64,000 bases of DNA from Erodium maritimum (lineage: Eukaryota; Streptophyta; Magnoliopsida; Geraniales; Geraniaceae). Where the stretch lies: NCBI GenBank assembly GCA_963921825.1, contig OY997588.1:157295618-157359617 (forward strand). Reading direction: 5' to 3'. Shown here one piece after another: positions 25,301 through 34,187 of the stretch (position 1 is its first letter; every line of letters begins with the position of its first letter). The notes beneath the pieces are model-generated. The model was given only the letters and a program-made list of their open reading frames with translations, was not told where the DNA came from and made no database searches. The translations under genes were made by a program, and so were the position numbers.

Positions 25301-26888
25301 ATGCACGCCAAGACGGATTCGGAGGTGACGAGCCTGGCGCCGTCGTCGCCGACGAGGTCGCCGCGGCGGCCGGTGTACTACGTCCAGTCGCCGTCGCGAG
25401 ACTCGCACGACGGCGAGAAGACGGCGACGTCGTTCCACTCCACGCCGGTGCTGAGCCCGATGGGATCGCCGCCGCACTCGCACGCCTCCGTCGGCGGCCA
25501 CTCCCGCGAGTCCTCGTCGAGCCGATTCTCCGGATCCAGGAAGATCTCCCCCAACGACGCCGCGCGCGGCGGCGGCAAGAAGGGGTCGCAGAAGCAGTGG
25601 AAGGACTGCGCCGTCATCGAGGAGGAGGGACTCCTCGACGGCGACGACTCCGACCGCGGCGTTCCACGGCGGTGCTACTTCCTCGCCTTCGTCGTCGGGT
25701 TCGTCTTCCTCTTCTCCATGTTCTCGTTGATCCTCTGGGGAGCTAGCAAGCCGATGAAGCCCAAAATCACCATGAAGGTCAGATCCGATCCCGATTCGAT
25801 CCAATTCGCCATAGATCTTCAATCATAACTCATCAATTTTTCAATTTCGTTTCAATTTTCAGAGCATTACGTTCGAGAGGTTCCTGATCCAAGCCGGCTC
25901 CGATTCCACCGGCGTCGCCACCGACATGATCTCCACCAATTCAACAATCAAGCTCATCTACCGCAACACCGGCACATTCTTCGGCGTCCACGTCACCTCA
26001 ACACCTCTAGAACTCTCCCACTCCGAGATCACCGTCGGCTCCGGCACCGTAAGTCCCTAATCAAACCTCAATCCCACTTCCCCAAATTTCAATTTTACAA
26101 TTAATATGACTAAAAAATCCCGACTAGTCTCCGCCTAGGCGCCCGCCTAGGCCCCGTTTTAATGTTGGTCGACCGGATTAGTTCCCGATTAATTTAGTTA
26201 ATCTCCGATTAATCCCCGCTTAATCCCCAAAAAGTCATAGCCGCCTGGTTAACGCGTAACGTTTTTTATAGCGCCCGACTAGCGCCTAACGATTTTTATA
26301 GGTGCCCGCCTAGGCCCCATTTTAATGTTGGTCGACCCGATTAATTTCCGATTAATTCAATTAATCTCCGATGAATCGCCTAGGCCCCATTCTAATGTTG
26401 GTCGACCCGATTAATTTCCGATTAATTCAGTGAATCTCCGATGAATCCCCGTTTAATTCCCGATTAATCCCGAAAAAGTCATAGTCGCCCGACTAGCGCG
26501 TAACGATTTTCATAGCCGCCCGACTAGCGGCTAACGATCTTTGTAGTCGCCCGACTAGCGCCTAACGATTTTTAGAACCTTACGGACGAATCATCTGAAA
26601 TTTCAGATCAAAAAGTTCTATCAATCCAGGAAGAGCCACCGATCGCTGGCGATATCGCTCGTCGGAAACAAGATCCCTCTCTACGGCAGCGGAGCGAGCC
26701 TGAGCAGCTCCACCGGAACACCGAGCCTTCCGGTGCCGCTGCAGCTCAACTTCGTGGTCCGGTCGAGAGCGTACGTACTGGGGAAGCTCGTGAAGCCGAA
26801 GTTCTACCGGAAAATCGACTGCAACGTCACGTTCGAGCCGAAGAAGCTCAACGTCCCGATATCGCTGAAGAACTGCACATACAATTAA
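25301..26888 (+). CDS. CC1-like protein (companion of cellulose synthase), LEA_2 domain
   Basis: Single-pass membrane protein of the CC/LEA_2 group; Arabidopsis CC1/CC2 link cellulose synthase complexes at the plasma membrane to microtubules. Exons are 25301-25777, 25863-26048 and 26607-26888 (all phase 0), giving 314 residues. The cytosolic N-terminus has the family motif PVYYVQSPSRDSHDGEK (about 24-40) and is Ser/Pro-rich. A transmembrane helix spans about 125-147 (FLAFVVGFVFLFSMFSLIL). The rest forms the extracellular LEA_2 domain, with ITFERFLIQAG in exon 2 and the ending ISLKNCTYN. The ATG at 25301 is chosen because MHAKTDSEVTS is the family start; an in-frame ATG at 25127 lies in what looks like a CT-rich 5'UTR. 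Intron 2 holds a tandem repeat. Whether it is CC1 proper or a sister member is not certain. Confidence 0.93.
26100..26580 (+). repeat. Reiterated repeat inside intron 2 of CC1-like gene
   Basis: The intron 26049-26606 is filled with reiterated blocks: gcctaggccccattttaatg, ttggtcgacccgattaattt, ccgattaat, and cgcccgactagcgcctaacg, each two to five times. Related blocks appear near 13690-13770 and weakly near 27655. It looks like a decayed dispersed element with internal tandem amplification. Confidence 0.7.
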
Positions 26889-29800
26889 GGAGAAGGATTA
26901 CATTATTAATGAGGTTCTTAATTTTTTTTTAATTATCGATTTAATTTTATTGTTTCGGTGAGGAAATGTGGACAGCTCAGCGGGCAGGGGAATTTGGACG
27001 CGGGTTTGGACTTTATCGCTGCCCGCGAAAAATACGGAGAAATGTGTACTTTTTTTGTTTTAGATTTTTTTTTTGTGTTTTATGTACAAGTGGGAGATAA
27101 TTTTATTATATTTTTAATAATATGTGTAAACACTTTCGGGTTCCTTCTTCGGGTCCCACTCGTTTGTCGGTTGTATTAGTTGAATTTGTGCATATGCTTT
27201 GTTTTCTGTTATTGGTATTATATTCATCAAAAGGGTGTAATTATTGTTAGTGATTAAAGGAATAATTCAAATTTGTTATCACTAATTGTACTTTGAAACA
27301 AGTTATTACTAATTTATACTTAGTTCGTCTCTACTCTCTAATGATGTGAATAGAGAGCCCGAAGGGGATTTGTCGAGTGAAAGTAGTTTTTTATATATAT
27401 GTAAACGATACAAAGTAAAGTACCCGCAAACTCGAAACATGTACCCTCGAGCTCGAAACATGTACCCTCGAGCTCGAAACAAATGGAGTTAGAACATTAA
27501 CCGCAAAATGGAGTTAGACCATTAACTGAAAAAGCAACAAAGAAAATTACAATAAAGTGATTCCAATTGGACTAGAAGAACCCGTTGTTATAATGAGGGC
27601 TCAATGTCGGATGAAAGTAATTGTTGAACTTCTGTTCATTTCTAGGCATTTGTCCCGCCTAGGCTAGATTTTTCATCGGGTCTCCAACGATTCATCTAAA
27701 CATTTTAGAGTTGAATTTCAGAATTCGTCCATATGATTTGTCCACCGTTGAAGATGGTCTGACATGAAAATGTGATTGTATGGGTAAATACTTTGGCATG
27801 ATTCGACTTAGTAGGAAGAAGGTTGAGTTAAAATAAGTTCAAAAATTGAACTCTATTTCAGCTTGTAGTTTATTGAGTTTAAAAAGGTTAGATTTAAATC
27901 TGACTCGTTTTATAAAACAAAACTAACCATTTGATTAAGTTCGTAGCTCTACTGAGTTTAGAAAGATTAAGTTTAAATTTGACTAGTTCATAAAATAAAA
28001 CTTTTTGTAATTTAATTTGAACTAGGTCGTAAACACCGATAAACGGTGTTAAAACCCAAAAACGTCAGCCTTCCTGTAGTCCAACGGCGATTTCATCCGA
28101 CGATTGTATGTTAATTCACAGTGTTTTTCTTTATCGTCAACATTTATTATCGGGCTAGTGATCAATGCCTCACGAAAAAAGAGTATGGAGTGATTATATT
28201 TTGAGAAATCGCCAACCCCAAACGTCATCAAAACGTCACCTATTGCGCATCCTCTGACTATCTCAAAAGATCAAGTTTGAATGATTTACCGACTAATTTT
28301 CTGTTCAAATTGTGATGGAGGATGTTCTTAGTGTGTAGACAAAGATTGACTAACATGGTTACGAATAAAGCAAAAAAAAAATTAAAAATAAATAAATCAT
28401 GCGTTGCATCTGATATTCAGCACCTTCTATTGTTCCCTACCGAATATTCAAAGTACTTTTAAATATCTAATAATAAAAATCAATCATGAATTTAATTTTA
28501 CGAGTCGGTTAATCTTCGCAAGAGATTAAACAAAACAGACCAGCGGCCACCGACAACGTTAGGCTTTGCGGCCACCGACACAACCACATGTCCTAAACAT
28601 CAATTACAAGCTTATTGTTAACAGCTAATGACACAAATGATAGAGTGATTATGAGATCATCCCCAACATTTGTTATATATTATCATCCATAACATGATTT
28701 TTATAAAATTATTTACTGTAATATGATCGTAAAAACGAATATATGAAATACATATACATACACATTTTCGTCTATGAAATAATTTTCTACCGTTCGATCA
28801 TAAAAAAACGAACATATGAAATACATGTACATACAAAATTTGTTCGATTAAAAAGATCTTGAAGTGCTGTGGTGATTATGACACTTAAATGTATTTTTTT
28901 TGTTATGTCAAGATGTATTTTTAAATTAATTATAATCATATTGTATTTTTAATTAATTGCCGTGTATATAATCTAAACTCAAATCGTATTTATTTAATTA
29001 AATATATTTATAAGTTCATTAATAAAGCAAATGATGTGGTGATTATGAGGTTGGTGTTGGTCCATGTGAGATCTTGGGCTGGAGATTTGAGAACCCTTTT
29101 CTATTTTAAATAAGTGTCATTGTTGGACATGAATTAGATGGAGATTTGGTGATGGGAAAGTGACTTGGTTGCAAGCTAGTTCATTGACTAGCAATAACAT
29201 CATGAAACCATTTATAATGGCGTTGAATCTTCGTCTAGTTTTCGTCTAGTTTTAGCGTCGAAAGGAGTAAAAGAAACAAAAAAGTAGACCTATTGTCACT
29301 GATTTTCTCTCTCATGACTCTACAGATTTATCTACGTCGAAACTTTATTCTTCGATTCGTTGTTCTCTCTATCTCTCTCTCTCCCTACCGATTTTCTCCA
29401 TCCTTTTCTTTTCTCTCTCCTCCCTCAACGAATCTTCTTCCTACACATATAGATTCAATCCACCAATTCCTATTTGTACAATCCACTAAACCCACTAAAA
29501 AGTGTGTTTATGATTTTTTTTTCTTTCCAGACGAAACTTATAACGTCGGGAAAAACTACGTGATGATGCAAAAATAAAATAAAAAGGATCACATCTACAA
29601 CAATGTAAATAATTCGTAAATTTTAAAAAACACAGCTTTTATAGAATTATTTATTTTTAAATAATAATATCAGTATATAAAAAATGGATGTGCAAATTAA
29701 TTGACGGTGCAAAATAAAAAAAAATGCAACAATCTATAAAAAAGAAAGATTATTTATACATGGTAATTTCTGTAAATATCCCTAAATAATTAATTATAGA

Positions 29801-30060
29801 AGTAAACAATTGAACTTCTCACTCCTTTTACGGCCCATACTTAAACGGGCTTCTCAAAACGCACTGGACTGTTATTTTCTGCACGGGCCCTGTAGGCCCG
29901 TGACTGAAGGGATGCATAGTTAGATTCGAAGAACCTAAGGGTAGTTTCTCAAATTTCACATTACTAAGAGGGCCTAACTAAACAATTTCAACAATTACAA
30001 GGGCTACTGGAAAATTCCAACAATTGTTCTCATCGTCCACCTTCCCCAATTTCTCTGTCC
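26889..30060. other. Intergenic region, no recognised gene
   Basis: AT-rich. A short tandem of gaaacatgtaccctcgagctc (about 21 bases, twice) lies at about 27436-27480, followed by a duplicated aaatggagttaga piece. Open frames at 26958, 28049 and 29293 are short, composition-driven and match nothing known. CT-rich sequence at about 30055-30080 is the 5'UTR of the next gene. Confidence 0.45.
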
Positions 30061-30116
30061 TCTCTCTCTCTCTGTCTCGCAAATTCGAGCTCAAATCAGG
30101 TCTCTTTCGCTCAACC

Positions 30117-32393
30117 ATGGCTCTGCCTCAGCACCGATTTCAGCAGCTCTACCAAACTCAGCAGCAACCAAACCCTTTCAGGTAATTTTCATTTCGATTC
30201 GATTCGTAGAAACCCCAATTTTACGAAACCCTAACGATAATCATCGGTTTCTCCGCCATTTTTATGGGTTTTTGTAATTTCTTCTGGTAATTTTTCAGGG
30301 GCTTTTACGATACCGAAGGTCAGGCTTCTCATCCAGTGGCGTATAATAGCTCTTCTGCTTTGCAGGATCAGTCTCAGCATCCTCCGTATATCCCTCCATG
30401 TAAGACCCTATGAGCTTCTCTCTCTATAGAGTTTTTTTGTTTTTTTTTTGTTTTTTGCAGAGGAATGATGGAGAAGGAAGAGTTCTGAACGGAAAGTTTG
30501 AAACTTGATTAGTTAGTTTTTTTGGGTAATTTGAAAATTAAGAGAGATAAATAGAGATAGGGTATTTTTATAAAGCTTGATCTTTGTTTGTTTAGGGCTT
30601 AGCTTCAAAATTTGATGTCCTTTAGTTATGGAATTGTTTTGCTCTCTATTTTTGTCCTGAAATTGAGTTTTTGTTGTTGGTGTTGTGATTTTGGGTTGTT
30701 TGTAGGAAAAACGTTAATTACACCTCCTTGACGACCTTTGAGTTTTAGGAACCTCCTATAGGCGAGGGATCATTATTCATCAAAACCCACATATTTATAC
30801 TGAATATGTGATGGTTTTATCAGTTCCTGAACAAAAACCAACATTATCAGCTTGTTCCTGATCAAACACCCACCTTTTCAGTGGGTTTTTGAGGAACAAC
30901 GAAAGGTCGACGAGGGTGTGTTAGCGAAGTTACCTCTTGTTTGTGTTGTAGTAATCCATGTTGGTTGGATTCGAGAAAAGATAGATAGAGAGAGCTAGGG
31001 TTTTTGATTTAGCTTGATCTCTATTAATTTGTTTAGGGCTTAGCTAGAAAAACATGACGCCCTTTAGTTTTGGAACTGTTTTGCCCTCTGTTTTGTTCTG
31101 AAACCTAGTTAATTTCTTGTTGTTGTGATTTTCGGTTCTTTGTATTGTAGTTCATGTGGTTGGGTTTGCACCTGGTCCTGTCCCTGCATCTGATGGCAGT
31201 GAAGGAGGAGCTGATGGACAATGGAACTACGGGTTTGAACCCAAGAGGAAAAAATTGAAGGAACAGGATTTTCTGGAGAATAATTCACAGATCTCTTCTA
31301 TCGACTTCATGCAGCCAAGATCGGTTTCAACTGGATTGGGTTTGTCACTCGACAGTAATCGCATGGCTGCTTCTTCCTGTGATTCGGCTTTGCTGTCTCT
31401 TATCGGTGATGATATTGATCATGTGTTACAGCAGCAGGATGCCGAGATCAATAGGTTCCTCAAAGTTCAGGTATGTGCTTATATATATGGTTGATTTGTT
31501 TTTTTCATTATCTTGTTGACTATTACTATAGCTGATTTTGTTGAGATCCAGAGTGTCAATAGATGGCTTGTCTCTGTTGAGTTGTATTTTTATGGGTTCA
31601 GATTGCAAAAAGTACAGCGAGATATTCATTTTTTTGCAACTTGCAGCCCTCTTCCTTGATAATCGTAAATAAGAGTTATGAACTTGCCCTTTTGTTGTAC
31701 TTTGTATAATTTTGTTCCAAAATGATTATTTTACCCCAGTTTTACATTTTAAAAGTAATAATCGAAGAACAAAAAAAAACAAATTTTCTCATCTTTTAAA
31801 TTTCTGACTCTTTGTATGATACAAAGAAGAAGCCCATGTTGACAAAGAAACATTTCCATTAACAGGGAGATCTGCTGAGACAAGCAGTCCTCGAGAAGGT
31901 CCAGACAAGCCAACTCCAAACCATCACACTCCTACAAAACAAAGTACTCCAGAAGCTCCACGAAAAAGAAACCGAAATAGCCAACATCAACAAGCGCAAC
32001 ATGGAGCTCGAGGATCAGATGGAACAACTAACCATGGAGGCGGGCGCCTGGCAGGAACGGGCCAGATACAACGAGGACATGATCACAGCCCTAGAATACA
32101 ATCTCCAGCAAGTCTACGCTCAAGGTAGGGACGGTAAAGAAGGGTGTGGGGACAGTGAGGTCGATGATACAGCTTCTTGCTGCCATGGCCAAGCTGTGGA
32201 CTTCCAGTTGCTCGGCAAGGAGAGAGAGGGCATGAAAGAGTCGATGACTTGTAAGGGTTGCGGAGTTAATGAAGTGTGTATGCTTTTGTTGCCTTGTAAG
32301 CATCTTTGCTTGTGTAAAGATTGTGAGAGTAAGGTTAGTTTGTGTCCTCTGTGTAAGGGTTCAAAGTTTCTGGGGATGGAGGTTTATATGTAA
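30117..32393 (+). CDS. SBP1: SBP1-like RING E3 ubiquitin ligase (S-RNase-binding protein family)
   Basis: Predicted E3 ligase of the SBP1/BOI-related group. Petunia SBP1 was found by its binding to S-RNase; relatives act in stress and cell-death control. Exons are 30117-30181, 30299-30399, 31151-31470 and 31866-32393, giving 337 residues. The N-terminus is Gln-rich (MALPQHRFQQLYQ) and is followed by the family motif QSQHPPYIPPF. A basic nuclear-signal-like EPKRKKLKEQ comes next, then SVSTGLGLSLD. The middle is a long coiled coil (about 160-235, ending ALEYNLQQVYAQ). The C-terminal C3HC4 RING starts at about Cys291 (CKGCGVNEVCMLLLPCKH) and the protein ends GMEVYM as in other members. Intron 2 contains a duplicated copy of its own 3' part and an inserted element. 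Confidence 0.96.
30400..31150 (+). repeat. Intron 2 of SBP1-like gene: duplicated 3' half around a MITE-like insert
   Basis: About 30550-30705 and about 30985-31150 are diverged direct copies, sharing tttgtttagggcttagct and gccctttagttttggaactg-type blocks. Each ends at a splice-acceptor-like tag. Between them, about 30713-30945, lies an element with imperfect inverted ends (cgttaattacacctc against a complementary end near 30930). Confidence 0.65.
31630..31830 (+). repeat. Half-copy of the MULE-type hairpin family in SBP1-like intron 3
   Basis: Blocks such as tttttgcaacttgcagc, ttgtactttgtataattttg and ttccaaaatgattattttac match the left arm of the hairpin element at 35646-36070. Only one arm is present, so this is a solo arm or partial deletion. 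Confidence 0.65.
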
Positions 32394-32745
32394 TGGATAT
32401 ATTTTGGAAGGTTTTAATGTTATTGTTGTGTGTATATGTTCGTTGTCGTGTTTATTGCTCAGGTTTTGTGTATTGTAGCAATGCGTAAAAACAATTATAT
32501 TTTGAGTCAACTTTTATGAATAGCAAGATCATGAAGATGAATAGTATAGAGGGGCATTATTAACATATAGCACTGTTGGTTTTGCAAAGAGAGAGATTAT
32601 TTTTAATGACGGAGAAAGTGATGAAATGTATTACGAAAAGGGATAATAACATAAAAAAATATATTACAAGATATTCGCTTTTTACAAGTTGTAGCTTTTT
32701 CATTGGAAAGAAATAAAGAAATATCATAGTTGAACTTAATCTATC
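32394..32745. other. Intergenic, 3' flank of SBP1-like gene
   Basis: This is the presumed 3'UTR followed by AT-rich DNA. At about 32660-32700 a short piece (gctttttacaagttgtagct) resembles the end of the 35646-36070 hairpin family. No gene. Confidence 0.45.
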
Positions 32746-32809
32746 CTCTTACGCACCCGTCCGCCACTGGAAACACCACTCCCCGTCCGACTTGCATGTG
32801 TTAGGCATA

Positions 32810-32846
<37 letters not shown>

Positions 32847-33063
32847 GTGAGATTTATAGTTGCATTACTTATAGCTTCCTTGTTCGTAGACAAAGCGGAT
32901 TCAGAATTGTCTTTCATTCCAACATTCCAAGGCATAACCTCGTATCCATGTGTTTATGTGTTCATATTCGTATTTGCCTTCCGGCGATTCCCTCCCTAGA
33001 TCTCCACATACATGCTCCGGATAGTTTATCCACCTCAAGGATCCTACAACATTTTGTTGTAGT
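32746..33063 (-). pseudogene. Nuclear plastid DNA insertion: 5' end of chloroplast 16S rRNA plus leader
   Basis: On the minus strand, 32853 down to 32746 reads as the first about 100 bases of plastid 16S rRNA: gagagtttgatcctggctca, aacgctggcgg, acatgcaagtcggacgg and the gtggtgtttccagtggcgga region. Upstream on that strand (32854-33063) is the plastid rrn16 leader, with caaggaagctataagtaatg and gaatccgctttgtctacgaa. Several substitutions relative to the plastid sequence I remember, and the short length, show a decaying nuclear copy, not a functional rRNA gene. Confidence 0.9.
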
Positions 33064-33630
33064 TCGCATAAATTTGTTTCAAATAACAATTTTATGCTCA
33101 TTTTAGAAAATCACAAGTAGAAAAATAGAATCCAGAATTATCACTTTTGTTAATATTTTTTCGTTTTCGGACAGACAAATTTATTTAAAACAACTTTACA
33201 CAAAATTTATTAGACTTGCAACTTACGAAAATGCATCATGAATGTGCCATGCCATACAATTACATCATTTGGAAACTCTTTATTGACATTGTTGATGAGG
33301 TTGTGGGCTAAAAAAAGCTACAATCACTACACAATGTTTTTTGGGTAATAATAAACAGTTACTTTTTTCCATTCTTTTGCAATTACGTACTTATCAGTAT
33401 CACCCGCAACCCCAAGTAACACCTAATCGTTCCCTTGCAATGCAAGAAACCCAACACGTGATAAAAGCACATTGGTTATAAATAAAACATTTTTTAAAAA
33501 TGTCAGAATGTAACGGTTAAAGGTACAAAAATCTGAATTTTTCTTCAGAATGTGCCGTTCAAAGTTTGACACTTTGAACGCATCCCATGTGTTGAACGCT
33601 AATAGTTACTCTAATCAAAATATTAATACA
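33064..33630. other. Intergenic AT-rich DNA
   Basis: No gene or delimitable repeat was seen in this stretch. Confidence 0.5.
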
Positions 33631-33900
33631 ATAATACCCAATTAACTTTTTTTATCAGAAAATAAAAATGCATTAAAACAGTGGCGTGAGTTCCAAGAAA
33701 GAAACCATAAACCGTCAAACTAACAATGAAAACCAAGAAAGGTCCAAAAGACCCGAAACATCGAAAAAACAAAGAGACAGTCGACCGCATTGTTAAAACA
33801 CCCCAATACAAAGAGACAAAAAGTCCGCCGCGCAGCTCAGAAAATGAAAAACACCCCGATCTGGGAGGATAGAGAAGCACGATAATACCCAATTAACTTT
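33631..33900 (-). mobile_element. Truncated LINE with 19-bp target duplication
   Basis: The 19 bases ataatacccaattaacttt at 33631-33649 recur exactly at 33882-33900. The 232 bases between them start with a poly-T run, so this is a minus-strand insertion with poly-A at 33650. It is a 5'-truncated LINE tail without coding capacity. Confidence 0.92.
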
Positions 33901-34187
33901 AACACCATCACCGACATATACAAATTAGGATATTAGTTAATATAGGCAAGTTATGCACTTGTCATATTAAAAAAATCATTACTTGCACAGGTTGGCAATG
34001 GAGGGTTTAAGTAATGTCCCAACACAGTTTTAAATAGAATAAAAGGAAGGGTTGGTGGTTACCTGATCTTTCCTAAACTGAAGAATAATATCTACGGAGA
34101 CGTTGACACAGCAACTAAAAGCTCACAGTTTAAATCCTTCCCTGAGTCTTGACATTGAAGCAAAGTAATCAGCCAAAGAGATCAGTA

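Noticed and set aside
32746-32853. 16S ribosomal RNA gene
   Set aside because: Only the first 100 or so bases with substitutions, lying between nuclear genes; it is a plastid-derived nuclear fragment.
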